Made by a program: the position numbers and the translations under genes. Shown here piece by piece: positions 45,186 through 57,309 of a DNA stretch of 64,000 bases. The stretch covers positions 142,356,493 through 142,420,492 of the forward strand of contig NC_044557.1 in NCBI RefSeq assembly GCF_007565055.1, read 5' to 3'. Position 1 is the stretch's first letter. Each line of letters opens with the position of its first letter. The notes under the pieces are model-generated. The model had not been told where the DNA came from, did not search any database, and worked only from the letters and a program-made list of their open reading frames with translations. Origin of the DNA: Rhinopithecus roxellana (Eukaryota > Chordata > Mammalia > Primates > Cercopithecidae).

Positions 45186-48100
45186 GGCAATCCTTAATAA
45201 CATATGTTTCTCATGTTCATAATAGTAAATTACCCTTGCTTTTGGACAGCAGATTTTCTGTGCTCAATGTGCTCAACAGGTTCTACAATATAAGTTGTAA
45301 ATGTGACAAATCTTTTTTCCTATATCGTGCTTTTGAGAGCCGTTTTGACTCTCACTTGGCTGAAAAAAGATATGTGAGTCAACAAGATGGCAGATTAGAA
45401 AGCCCTGGGCCCTCCTTCCCTTTATGGGTATACCAATTCAGCAATACATGGATAAATTTTCATTGTGAGAACTACAGAAACTAGTTTAGAAACTACCACA
45501 CCCCGGGAGAATGGAAAAACAGCCACACAGAAGCTGGTAAATAAAATTTGAGACACTCTCTCATAATCCACCCCAGCACAATGCTATGTTAATGCTAATA
45601 CAACCTGTGTATTAGGCTATGTTATTGGGAGAAAACCCTAGCCTGATGCTTCCACCTGGAGAGGAAAATAGTGGAGCCATTTACCTAATCTTTCAATTTT
45701 TCCTGGGGCTGTCCAAGGAACGAGCTGCTGTCTCACCTGTCTTGGAGCACTGACAGGACACAGCATATGCTCAACGCCTGGGGAAGAGTGAAAACAGAAG
45801 GCAGTTCAAACTAGCACACAAGCACTCACCATAGCCCCTCCTCCTGGTTCAGCCAGAGCAAGTGGATTACAAATACTAAATTTTAGCATTTCCCTAGGAA
45901 GGAAAAAAGGTGAACTGTATGTCCAGCTTTCCAGTTTTTCAAGGAGCTACAGAAGGGAGTTTTTGTCTTTGTTATGCTTGTCTTGGAGTGATGATGGTAC
46001 ACAGCATACACTTGAGATCTGGGAGCTGCTAAAAATAAAGACTGTGGATTGGATTACCACAAATATTTGAGAGGTCTTCACATTCTCTGGCTGAGCTGAT
46101 TAATGAGGGTCTTCTGTGTAAGTTCAGTCTATGACAACTTAGAAAGATGGTCGTTTTCTCTAATTCAAAGACACCAATACAAAAATTCAAGAACAATGAA
46201 GAAATAAGGAATTATATTCCAAATGAAAAAACAAGATAAATCTCCACAAACTGACCTTAATGAAAGAGAAATATATAATTACCTAACAATTCAAAATAAT
46301 AACAAAGATGTTCAAAGAGGTCAGAACAATATATGAATAAAGTGAGATTTTAATAGAGACAGAATTTATTTTAAAAGAACCTAACAGAAATTTTGAAGCT
46401 TAAGAATACACTAACTGAATCGAAAAATTTACTAGAGGGGATTAACAACAAACTAGAGAGAGCAGAAGAAAGAATCAGCAAACTTAAAGACAAGTCCCTG
46501 GAAATTCTCCAGTCAGAAGAGCAAAATAATATTAAAAAAAAAAGGAATGATGATAGCTTATGGGACTTATAAGATGCCCTCAAGCAAGTCAACATACACA
46601 TTATGGAAATTCTGGAGGAGAAGAGCAAGAGAAAAGGCTGGAGAGCTTATACAAACAAATAATGGCTGAAAACTTTCCAAATCAAGGGAAGGAAATGGAC
46701 ATCCATCTTTGGAAGGTTCAACAAATTCCAAGTAAGATAAACCCAGGGAATTCTGTTCTGAGACCCATTATAATTAAATTTTCAAAAGTCAAGAGAACAC
46801 TTTGAAATTATCAAGAGAGAAGTGACATGTCACATGCAAGGGAATCTCCATAAGATGATTAGCAGATTTCCTAGCAGAAATCTTACAGGCCAAAAGGGAT
46901 CAATGTGATATATTCAAAGTGCTAAAAGAAAAGAACTGCCAAACAAGAATAATATGCCCAGGAGAAACATCCTTCAAAAATGAAAGACAGATAAATACTT
47001 TCCAGATAAAGGCTGAGACAGGTCATTACAACTAGACTTGCCTCTGGAAAAATACATAGAGAATTATTTAAGTTGAAATAAAAAGATGCTAACAGCAATA
47101 TGAAAGCATATGAAAGTACAAACCTCACTGGTAATGGTAAATATATAGGCAAATACAGAACACTGTAATACTGTAATAATGGTGGGTAAATCACTTTTAA
47201 TTATACTATAATAATTAAAAGAGAAAAGTATTAAAATAATTATAACACAAAACATGTTAATATAAAACATAAAAATGTGTAAATTGTGACATTAACAAAG
47301 TGGGTGGGAGAGAAGTAAAAGTGTTAAGTTTTGTATGCTATTGAAGATAAGTTGTTATCTGCCTAAAATAGACTATTACAACTATAAGATATTTTATATA
47401 AACCTCATAGTAACCACAAAGAAAATACAAAAGAGGCTATACAAAAGAAATGAAACACCAAGGAAGAAAACAGGAAATGAACAGAAAAACAAAAGAACTA
47501 CAGTCAGACAGAAAATAACTATCAAAATGACAACAGTAAATTCTTCTCTATAAATAATTACTTTAAAAGCAAATAAATTACATTCTCCAATAAAAAGATA
47601 TAGAGTGGCTGATGGATTTTAAAAAAGCAAAATCTAACTATACGCTCTCTACAAGAAGCTCGCTTTACATTTAAGACACAAAAGCTGAAAATGAGGGGAT
47701 GGAAAAAGACATTTTATGCAAATGGTAACCAAAGTAGAGCAGGAGTGGTTATGCTTATATTTCACAAAATAGACATCATCAAAAACTCTCATGAGAGACA
47801 AAAAAGGACATTATATAATGATAAAAGTGTCAACAGAAAAATACAACAATAAATATATATGCATAAAGCATCAGAACACTTAATACATAAAGCAAATATT
47901 GACAGAACTAAAGGTAGAAATGGAGTGCAATACCCGACTTTCAATAACAGATCAAAGATTCAGATAGAAAATCCGTAAGGAAACAGTAGACTTGAGTAAC
48001 ACTACAGACTAAATGGACATATGACATTTACAGAATATTCTACCCAACGGCAGGAGAACACATGTGCTTGTCAAATTCATGGAGTGCCCTCCAAGATAGA

Positions 48101-48767
48101 TCACATTAGGTCACAAACAAGCCTTAACAAATTTAAGAGGATTGAAATTATACCAAGTATCTTTTCTGACCACAACAGAATAAAACTAGAAATTAGTAGC
48201 AGAAAAAAACCTGGACATTTTACAATATGTGAATATGAATCAACATTCTTGATTGAGTCAAAGAAAAAAATAAAAAGAGAAATTAGAAAATATCTTGAGG
48301 CAAATGAAAAGAAAGAAACATTTCAAAACTCACAGTATGCAGCAAAAGTAGTGCTAAGAGGGAAGTTCATAGTGATAAATACCTGCATTAAAAAATATGT
48401 TGTATATAATATAATGTAATGTAATATATAATTACATTATATATTAGAATATTGATATGGTTTTGCTGTATCACCACTCAAATCTCATCTTGAATTGTAG
48501 TTCCCGTAATCCCCACATGTTGTGGGAGGGACCCGGTGGGAGGTAATGGAATCATGAAGGCAGTTGCCTCCATGCTATTCTCATGATAGTGAGTGAGTTC
48601 TCATGAGATCTGATGATTTTATAAGGGGTTTTCCCCACTTTGCTCTACACTTCTCCTCACTGCCACCATGTGAAGAAGGACATATTTGCCTCCCCTTCCA
48701 TCATGATTGTAAGTTTTCTGAGGTCTCTCCAACCCTTGTAACTGTGAGTCAATTAAATATGTTTCCT

Positions 48768-49804
48768 GGAGGGCGGAGCAAGATGGCCGAATAGGAACAG
48801 CTCCAGTCTCCAACTCCCGGTGCGAGTGACACAGAAGACCGGTGATTTCTGCATTTTCAACTAAGGTACTGGGGTCATCTCACTGGGGAGTGCCGGACAA
48901 TCGGTGTCGGTGCTGGTCAGCTGCTGCAGCCCGACCAGCGAGAGCTGAAGCAGGGCGAGGCACTGCCTCACCTGGGAAGCGCAAGGGGGAAGGGAATCCC
49001 TTTTCCTAGCCAGGGGAACTGAGACACACAACACCTGGAAAATCGGGTAATTCCCACCCCAATACTGCGCTTTAAGCAAACGGGCACACCACGAGATTAT
49101 ACCCACACCTGGCCAGGAGGGTCCCACAGCCACGGAGCCTCCCTCATTGCTAGCACAGCAGTCTGCGATCTAACCGCAAGGCAGCAGTGAGGCTGGGGGA
49201 GGGGCGCCCACCATTGCTGAGGCTTAAGTAGGTAAACAAAGCCGCTGGGAAGCTCAAACTGGGTGGAGCTCCCAGCAGCTCAAGGAAACCTGCCTGTCTC
49301 TGTAGACTCCACCTCTGGGGACAGGGCACAGCTAAACAACAACAGGGGAAGCAGCAGAGGCCTGTGCAGAAGCGAACGACTCTGTCTGACAGCTTTGAAG
49401 AGAGCAGTGGATCTCCCAACACGGAGGTTGAGATCTGAGAACGGACAGACTGCCTGCTCAAGTGGGTCCCTGACCCCTGAGTAGCCTAACTGGGAGACAT
49501 CCCCCACTAGGGGCAGTCTGACACCCCACACCTCACAGGGTGGAGTGCACCCCTGAGAGGAAGCTTCCAAAGTAAGAATCAGACAGGTACACTTGCTGTT
49601 CAGCAATATTCTATCTTCTGCAACCTCTGCTGCTGAGATCCAGGCAAACAGGGTCTGGAGTGGACCTCAAGCAATCTCCAACAGACCTACAGCTGAGGGA
49701 CCTGACTATTAGAAGGAAAACTATCAAACAGGAAGAACACCTATACCAAAACCCCATCAGTACATCACCATCATCAAAGACCAGAGGCACATAAAACCAC
49801 AAAG
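48768..49804 (+). promoter_or_regulatory. L1 5' UTR with internal promoter
   Basis: L1 5' UTRs carry an internal RNA polymerase II promoter at the extreme 5' end. Here the YY1-type motif 'aagatggccgaat' lies at about 48780-48792, where it positions initiation in known L1s. The first ~400 bp are GC- and CpG-rich compared with the surrounding DNA. Several CpGs have survived, but others show TG/CA decay. Known L1 5' UTRs also fire in antisense, and reverse open frames exist here (48861-49133, 49150-49461), but none can be called a gene. Confidence 0.8.
49545..49675 (+). promoter_or_regulatory. ~130-bp 5' UTR segment present in older L1PA, lost in the youngest
   Basis: Between 'cacctcacagggtggagtgc' and 'ctccaacagacctacagctg' the element carries about 130 bp (including 'gaggaagcttccaaagtaag') that I recall as absent from L1PA2/L1HS. 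In the literature a 129-bp segment at this place is the binding site of the KRAB zinc-finger repressor ZNF93 and was deleted during L1PA3 evolution. Boundaries are approximate. Confidence 0.7.
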
Positions 49805-50821
49805 ATGGGGAAAAAGCAGGGCAGAAAAGCTGGAAATTCAAAAAATAAGAGTGCATCTCACCCTGCAAAGGAGCGCAGCTCATCGCCAGCAACGGATCAA
49901 AGCTGGTCAGAGAATGACTTTGACGAGATGAGAGAAGAAGGCTTCAGTCCATCAAACTTCTCAGAGCTAAAGGAGGAATTACATACCCAGTGCAAAGAAA
50001 CTAAAAATCTTGAAAAAAGAGTGGAAGAATTGATAGCTAGAATAATTAATGCAGAGAAGGTCATAAATGAAATGACAGAGATGAAAACCATGACACGAGA
50101 AATACGTGACAAATGCACAAGCTTCAGTAACCGACTCGATCGACTGGAAGAAAGAGTATCAGCGATTGAGGATCAAATGAATGAAATGAAGCGAGAAGAG
50201 AAACCAAAAGAAAAAAGAAGAAAAAGAAATGAACAAAGCCTGCAAGAAGTATGGGATTATGTAAAAAGACCAAATCTACGTCGGATTGGGGTGCCTGAAA
50301 GTGAGGGGGAAAATGGAACCAAGTTGGAAAACACTCTTCAGGATATCATCCAGGAGAACTTCCCCAACCTAGTAGGGCAGGCCAACATTCAAATTCAGGA
50401 AATACAGAGAACGCCACAAAGATACTCCTCCAGAAGAGCAACTCCAAGACACATAATTGCCAGATTCACCAAAGTTGAAATGAAGGAAAAAGTCTTAAGG
50501 GCAGCCAGAGAGAAAGGTCGAGTTACCCACAAAGGGAAGCCCATCAGACTAACAGCAGACCTCTCGGCAGAAACTCTACAAGCCAGAAGAGAGTGGGGGC
50601 CAATATTCAACGTTCTTAAAGAAAAGAATTTTCAACCCAGAATTTCATATCCAGCCAAACTAAGTTTCATAAGTGAAGGAGAAATAAAATCCTTTACAGA
50701 TAAGCAAATGCTTAGAGATTTTGTCACCACCAGGCCTGCCTTACAAGAGACCCTGAAGGAAGCCCTAAACATGGAAAGGAACAACCGGTACCAGCCATTG
50801 CAAAAGCATGCCAAAATGTAA
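49805..50821 (+). CDS. LINE-1 ORF1 protein, intact (338 codons)
   Basis: ORF1p is an RNA-binding chaperone that coats L1 RNA as trimers in the cytoplasm. The frame is uninterrupted and has exactly the usual 338 codons, from ATG GGG AAA to TAA. Order: a basic, Ser-rich N-terminus (residues 1-50); a coiled coil of heptads (about 52-150, for example LEKRVEEL and LEERVSAIEDQM); an RRM-like domain from about 157 (YVKRPNLRRIGVPE); and a C-terminal nucleic-acid-binding domain (SSRRATPRHII, REKGRV, YPAKLSFISEGEIK). The start is set by the normal ACAAAG-ATG context. The coiled coil differs most from young human L1, as known for older L1PA. Whether it is transcribed cannot be told. An intact frame may be luck in an element whose ORF2 is dead. 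Confidence 0.95.
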   Translation: MGKKQGRKAGNSKNKSASHPAKERSSSPATDQSWSENDFDEMREEGFSPSNFSELKEELHTQCKETKNLEKRVEELIARIINAEKVINEMTEMKTMTREIRDKCTSFSNRLDRLEERVSAIEDQMNEMKREEKPKEKRRKRNEQSLQEVWDYVKRPNLRRIGVPESEGENGTKLENTLQDIIQENFPNLVGQANIQIQEIQRTPQRYSSRRATPRHIIARFTKVEMKEKVLRAAREKGRVTHKGKPIRLTADLSAETLQARREWGPIFNVLKEKNFQPRISYPAKLSFISEGEIKSFTDKQMLRDFVTTRPALQETLKEALNMERNNRYQPLQKHAKM

Positions 50822-50884
50822 AGAGCATCGAGGCTAGGAAGAAACTGCATCAACTAACCAGCAAAATAACCAGTTAATATCATA

Positions 50885-53800
50885 ATGGCTGGATCAAGGT
50901 CACACATAACAATATTAACCTTAAATGTAAATGGACTAAATGCTCCAATTAAAAGACACAGACTGGCAAACTGGATAAAGAGTCAAGACCCATCAGTCTG
51001 CTGTATTCAGGAGACCCATCTCACATGCAGAGACATACATGGGCTCAAAATAAAGGGATGGAGGAAGATCTACCAAGCAAATGGAGAACAAAAAAAAGCA
51101 GGGGTTGCAATCCTAGTCTCTGATAAAACAGACTTTAAACCCTCAAAGATCAAAAGAGACAAAGAAGGCCATTACATAATGGTAAAGGGATCAATTCAAC
51201 AGGAAGAGCTAACTATCCTAAATATATATGCACCCAATACAGGAGCACCCAAATTCAAAAAGCAAGTCCTTAGAGACTTACAAAGAGACTTAGACTCCCA
51301 TACAATAATAATGGGAGACTTCAACACTCCACTGTCAACATTAGACAGATCAACGAGACAGGAAGTTAACAAGGATATCCAGGAATTGAACTCATCTCTG
51401 CATCAAGTGGACCTAATAGACATCTATAGAACTCTCCACCCCAAATCAATAGAATATACATTCTTCTCAGCACCACATCGCACTTATTCCAAAATTGACC
51501 ACATAATTGGAAGTAAAGCACTCCTCAGCAAATGTAAAAGAACAGAAATTATAACAAACTGTCTCTCAGACCACAGTGCAATCAAACTAGAACTCAGGAC
51601 TAAGAAACCCAATCAAAACCGCTCAACTACATGGAAACTGAACAACCTGCTCCTGAATGACTACTGGGTACATAACGAAATCAAGGCAGAAATAAAGATG
51701 TTCTTTGAAACCAATGAGAACAAAGATACAACATACCAGAATCTCTGGGACACATTTAAAGCAGTGTGTAGAAGGAAATTTATAGCACTAAATGCCCACA
51801 AGAGAAAGCAGGAAAGATCTAAAACGGACACTCTAACATCACAATTAAAAGAACTGGAGAAGCAAGAGCAAACACATTCAAAAGCTAGCAGAAGGCAAGA
51901 AATAACTAAGATCAGAGCAGAACTGAAGGGGATAGAGACACAAAAATCTCTCCAAAAAATCAATGAATCCAGGAGTTGGTTTTTTGAAAAGATCAACAAA
52001 ATTGACAGACTGCTAGCAAGACTAATAAAGAAGAAAAGAGAGAAGAATCAAATAGACGCAATAAAAAATGATAAAGGGGATATCACCACAGACCCCACAG
52101 AAATACAAACTACCATCAGAGAATACTATAAACACCTCTATGCAAATCAACTAGAAAATCTAGAAGAAATGGATAATTTCCTGGACACTTACACTCTTCC
52201 AAGACTAAACCAGGAAGAAGTTGAATCCCTGAATAGACCAATAGCAGGCTCTGAAATTGAGGCAACAATTAACAGCCTACCCACCAAAAAAAGTCCAGGA
52301 CCAGATGGATTCACAGCTGAATTCTACCAGAGGTACAAGGAGGAGCTGGTACCTGTTCTTCTGAAACTATTCCAATGAATAGAAAAAGAGGGAATCCTCC
52401 CTAACTCATTTTATGAGGCCAACATCATCCTGATACCAAAGCCTGGCAGAGACACAACAAAAAAAAGAAAATTTTAGACCAATATCCCTGATGAACATCG
52501 ATGCAAAAATCCTCAATAAAATACTGGCAAACCGGATTCAGCAGCACATCAAAAAGCTTATCCACCATGATCAAGTGGGCTTCATCCCTGGGATGCAAGG
52601 CTGGTTCAACATTCGCAAATCAATAAACATAATCCAGCATATAAACAGAACCAAAGACAAGAACCACATGATTATCTCAATAGATGCAGAAAAGGCTTTT
52701 GACAAAATTAAACAGCCCTTCATGCTAAAAATACTCAATAAATTCGGTATTGATGGAACGTACCTCAAAAGAATAAGAGCTATTTATGACAAACCCACAG
52801 CCAATATCATACTGAATGGGCAAAAACTGGAAAAATTCCCTTTGAAAACTGGCACAAGACAGGGATGCCCTCTCTCACCACTCCTTTCAACATAGTGTTG
52901 GAAGTTCTGGCTAGGGCAATCAGGCAAGAGAAAGAAATCAAGAGTATCCAGTTAGGAAAAGAAGAATTCAAATTGTCCCTGTTTGCAGATGACATGATTG
53001 TATATTTAGAAAACCCCATTGTCTCAGCCCAAAATCTCCTTAAGCTGATAAACAACTTCAGCAAAGTCTCAGGATACAAAATTAATGTGCAAAAATCACA
53101 AGCATTCTTATACACCAGTAACAGACAAACAGAGAGCCAAATCATGAATGAACTTTCATTCACAATTGCTTCAAAGAGAATACAATACCTAGGAATCCAA
53201 CTTACAAGGGATGTAAAGGACCTCTTCAAGGAGAACTACAAACCACTGCTCAGTGAAATAAAAGAGGACACTAACAAATGGAAGAACATACCATGATCAT
53301 GGATAGGAAGACTCAATATCGTGAAAATGGCCATACTGCCCAAGGTAATTTATAGATTCAATGCCATCCCCATCAAGCTACCAATGAGTTTCTTCACAGA
53401 ATTGGAAAAAACGGCTTTAAAGTTCATATGGAACCAAAAAAGAGTCCGCATTGCCAAGACAATCCTAAGTCAAAAGGACAAAGCTGGAGGCGTCACGCTA
53501 CCTGAGTTCAAACTATACTACAAGGCTACAGTAACCAAAACAGCATGGTACTGGTACCAAAACAGAGCTATAGACCAATGGAACAGAACAGAGTCCTCAG
53601 AAATAATACCACACATCTACAGCCATCTGATCTTTGACAAACCTGAGAGAAACAAGAAATGGGGAAAGGATTCCCTATTTAATAAATGGTGCTGGGAAAA
53701 TTGGCTAGCCATAAGTAGAAAGCTGAAACTGGATCCTTTCCTTACTCCTTATACGAAGATTAATTCAAGATGGATTAGAGACTTAAATGTTAGACCTAAT

Positions 53801-54711
53801 ACCATAAAAACCCTAGAAGAAAACCTAGGTAGTACCATTCAGGACATAGGCATGGGCAAGGACTTCATGTCTAAAACACCAAAAGCAATGGCAGCAAAAG
53901 CCAAAATTGACCAGTGGGATCTAATTAAACTAAAGAGCTTCTGCACAGCAAAAGAAACTACCATCAGAGTGAACAGGCAACCTACAGAATGGGAGAAAAT
54001 TTTTGCAATCTACTCATCTGACAAAGGGCTGATATCCAGAACCTACAAAGAACTCAAACAAATTTACAAGAAAAAAACAAACAACCCCATCAAAAGTGGG
54101 CAAAGGATATGAACAGACATTTCTCAAAAGAAGACATTCATACAGCCAACAGACACATGAAAAAATGCTCATCATCACTCACCATCAGAGAAATGCAAAT
54201 CAAAACTACAATGAGATACCATCTCACACCAGTTAGAATGGCAATCATTAAAAAGTCAGGAAACAACAGGTGCTGGAGAGGATGTGGAGAAATAGGAACA
54301 CTTTTACACTGTTGGTGGGATTGTAAACTAGTTCAACCATTATGGAAAACAGTATGGGGATTCCTCAAGGATCTAGAACTAGATGTACCATATGACCCAG
54401 TCATCCCACTACTGGGTATATACCCAAAGGATTATAAATTATGCTGCTATTAAGACACATGCACACGTATGTTTATCGTGGCACTATTCACAATAGCAAA
54501 GACTTGGAATCAACCCAAATGTCCATCTGTGACAGACTGGATTAAGAAAATGTGGCACATATACACCATGGAATATTATTCAGCCACAAAAAAGGATGAG
54601 TTTGCGTCCTTTGTAGGGACGTGGATGCAGCTGGAAACCATCATTCTTAGCAAACTATCACAAGAACAGAAAAGCAAACACTGCATGTTCTCACTCATAG
54701 GTGGGAACTGA
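50885..54711 (+). pseudogene. LINE-1 ORF2 (endonuclease-reverse transcriptase), inactivated
   Basis: ORF2p nicks target DNA and reverse-transcribes L1 RNA. The endonuclease domain is intact in frame: Asn14 (LTLNVNGLN), Glu43 (IQETHLT), the GDFNTPL motif near residue 145 and SDHSAIKLE near 230. The frame then breaks. TGA at 52376-52378 (residue 498); a one-base gain in the A-run near 52458-52465; a one-base loss near 52885; TGA at 53294-53296; a one-base loss near 54094; TAA at 54451-54453. The reverse-transcriptase FADD box survives at 52982-52993, but only in a downstream fragment. The last piece (54469-54711) ends at the normal ORF2 stop. At most a 497-residue endonuclease-containing fragment could be translated. 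Confidence 0.95.
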
Positions 54712-54982
54712 ACAATGAGATCACTTGGACTCGGGAAGGGGAACATCACACACTGGGGCCTATCATGGGGAGGGGGGAGGGGTGAGGGATTGCATTGGGA
54801 GTTATACCTGATATAAATGACAAATTGATGGGTGCTGACGAGTTGATGGGTGCAGCACACCAACATGGCACAAGTATACATATGTAACAAACCTGCACGT
54901 TATGCACATGTACCCTAGAACTTAAAGTATAATAAAAAAATTAAAATAATAAAAATAATAAAAAAAAGAGATCAATAAAAAA
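54712..54982 (+). other. L1 3' UTR with G-rich tract and poly(A) region
   Basis: The G-rich run 'ggggaggggggaggggtgag' (54768-54787) is the conserved L1 3' UTR quadruplex-forming tract. AATAAA occurs at about 54930 just before a long AT-interrupted A tail, whose decay (TAAAA, AATAA units) fits an old insertion. Confidence 0.9.
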
Positions 54983-55054
54983 ATGTTTCCTTTAAAAATT
55001 ACCTACTCTTGGGTATTTCTTCATAGCAGCATGAGAATGGACTAATACAAATAT

Positions 55055-55145
55055 ATAAAACATAATATATAATATAATAATGTATATTTTATATAACTCC
55101 ATATTTATAGTTATATATTTATTTTATACATATATACGCACAACC
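55055..55145. repeat. TA-rich low-complexity tract
   Basis: Together with 48403-48452 it forms one TA-rich tract inside the old L1 ORF2, split by the MaLR LTR. Confidence 0.7.
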
Positions 55146-55760
55146 TAACTTTGTACTTCAACAGAATAGGAAAAGAACAAACTAAGCCCAAAATTGCCAT
55201 AAGGAAAAAAAATAATAAAGACTAGAGCACACAGTTAAAATATATATAGAATAAAAAAATAGAAAAAAAATTCAACCAAAGGGTCGTTTTTTACAAAAAC
55301 AACCAAAATAGACAAAGCTTTAACTAGACTGAGATTAAAAGGAGAGAAGACTTAAATAAATAATATCAGAAATGAAGGAGAATGTACTGCAACCACTGAC
55401 ACAGAAATAAAAAGGATCATAAGATCATAATAAACAATTATACACCAACAAATTGAATAATCTAGAATAAATAAATAAATTACTAGAAACAGACAACCTA
55501 CCAAGACTGAATCATAAAGAAAGAGAAAATCTAAACAGACTTATGACTCATGAGGAGATTGAATCAATATCCAAAAATCTTCTAGCAAAGAAAAGCCCAG
55601 GATCACAGCTACGCAGGTGAATCTACTAAACACTTGAGAATTAATGCCAAGTCTTTCTAATTTTTCCCCAAAAAATGAAGAGGGAACACTTCCAAACACA
55701 TTTTATGAGGCCAGCACTACCCTGATAGCTTAGACAAAGACAATGCAAAAACAGAAAACT

Positions 55761-56059
55761 GGCTGGGCGCAGTGGCTCACGCCTGTAATCCCAGCACTTT
55801 GGGAGGCCAAGGCAGGCAGATCATGAAGTCAGGAGATCGAGACCATCCTGGCCAACATGGTGAAACCTCATCTCTATTAAAAATACAAAAAAATTAGTCA
55901 GGCATGAGGGCAGGTGCCTGTAATCCCAGCTACTCGGGAGGCTGAGGCACAAGAATAGCTTGAACCCAGGAGGCGGAGGTTGCAGTGAGCCAAGATTGTG
56001 CCACTGTACTCCAGCCTGGTGACAAAGCGAGACTCCATCTCAAAATAAACAAACAAACA
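55761..56059 (+). mobile_element. Alu (AluS-like), forward
   Basis: A full dimer from 'ggctgggcgcagtggctcac' with a CAAA-type tail. Flanks aacagaaaact (55750-55760) and aatagaaaact (56060-56070) differ at one base. Old-L1 ORF2 continues on both sides. Confidence 0.95.
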
Positions 56060-56455
56060 AATAGAAAACTATAGGCCAATATTGCTGATAAATGCAAAAA
56101 GCTCTGAGGATACAAATATCCTCAACAAAATATTAGCAAACCAAATTTAACATCACATTAAAGGGATCGTACACCATGACCAAGTGCAATTCATCTAAGG
56201 GACACAAGGATAGTTCAACATATGAAAAGCAATTAATATAATACTCTACATGAACAGAATGAAGGGTAAAAATGTACAATTATCTCATTATGCAGAAAAG
56301 GCATCTGATAAAATTCAACAACCTATCATCACAAACCTCTCAACAAATTAGGTAAAAAAGAAATGTACACAGTAAGCAGAATGTATATGACAATCCAACA
56401 GCTTAAAAATGGAAAGGTTTTCCTCTAAGGTGTAAAAAGAACAAGACGAGGATGC

Positions 56456-56838
56456 TGTCTTAGTTCATCTTGCACTGCTCTAACAGAATGCCACAGACTG
56501 GGTATAATAAACAGAAGTTTATTTTCTTACAGTTCTGGAGGCTGAGAAGGCCAAGATCCAGGCACCAACTTCTGACAAAGCCCTTCTTCCTGTCCCATCA
56601 CATGCTGCCACCACAGAAGGCAAAAGGGCAAAGAGGAATCCTGTGTCTTCACATGGCAAAAAAGTGGAAGAGAGCAAACTCACCCCTACAGGCCCTTTAA
56701 TTTTGGCATTAATCCACTTATGAGGGCAGAGCCCTGATGACCTAAATACCTGTTAAAAATACCACCTCTTAATACTGTTACAATGACAATTAAACTTCAG
56801 CATGAGTTTTGGAGAGCACAAACATTCAAACCATAGGA
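56456..56838 (-). mobile_element. MaLR LTR (MSTD/MLT1-like), reverse
   Basis: It begins 'tgtcttagttcatcttgcac' and 'ccacagactgggtataataa', and ends 'cattcaaaccatagga'. It lies between two consecutive parts of the old L1 reverse-transcriptase region (after 'acaagacgaggatgc', before 'tatgttcaccatcacc'). Confidence 0.87.
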
Positions 56839-57309
56839 TATGTTCACCATCACCATCTCCATGTTCATCATACTGCAATTTCTAGCCAGAACAATTAGGC
56901 AAGTAAAAGAAATACAAGGCATCCAAGTTGGAAAGAAAGATTTAAAATTATCTCTGTTTGCAGATGCATGATCTTACATATAAAAACCCCTAAATGTTAC
57001 ACAACAAATTATATAACGAATAAATTAATTTAGTAAAAGGGCAGGATACAAAAAAAGTCAGATTAACATAAAAAATACAAAAATCAGATACTACAACAAG
57101 AAGGAACTATACAAAAGGGAAATTAAGAAAAGACTGCATCTACAATAGCATCGAAAAGAATAAAATGGTTGGTAATTAAGGAGGTGAAAGACTTTTACAC
57201 TGAAAGTTAATAAATATTGCTGGAAGAAATGAAAGAAGTCACGAATAAATGGAAAGAAATCCTATGTTAATGGACTGACACATTAATATTGTTAAGATTC
57301 AATACTACC

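Larger units (their letters stand above)
48768..54982 (+). mobile_element. Full-length L1PA element (L1PA4-L1PA6-like)
   Basis: Complete from the 5' end ('ggagggcggagcaagatggc') to the A-rich tail. It comprises a 5' UTR of about 1,037 bp, ORF1, a 63-bp inter-ORF spacer, ORF2 and a 3' UTR. Flanking repeats share atgtttcct at 48759-48767 and 54983-54991, with weaker similarity further left, as expected of a target duplication. Subfamily age is inferred from the extra 5' UTR segment at about 49545-49675 and from ORF1 residues that differ from the youngest human L1 mainly in the coiled coil. Confidence 0.95.
48453..55049 (+). mobile_element. MaLR LTR (THE1/MST type), forward, split by a full-length L1
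   Basis: The LTR starts TGATATGGTTTTG at 48453 and ends 'gagaatggactaataca' at 55049. It is cut at 48767 by the L1PA and resumes at 54992. Together the two parts are about 373 bp, a complete solo LTR. The 5-bp duplication aatat (48448-48452 and 55050-55054) is still perfect. The LTR sits in a TA-rich tract inside the old L1 ORF2. Confidence 0.95.

Noticed and set aside
48861..49133. Reverse open frame of 90 codons in the L1 5' UTR, a possible ORF0
   Set aside because: ORF0 is described on the antisense strand of young L1s, but the start here does not sit where I recall the ORF0 start. A GC-rich 5' UTR gives chance frames, so it is not called.
49150..49461. Reverse open frame of 103 codons in the L1 5' UTR
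   Set aside because: Shadow frame in GC-rich promoter DNA, with no domain or start context.
54768..54790. G-quadruplex-forming tract as a novel element
   Set aside because: It is the known conserved G-rich tract of L1 3' UTRs.
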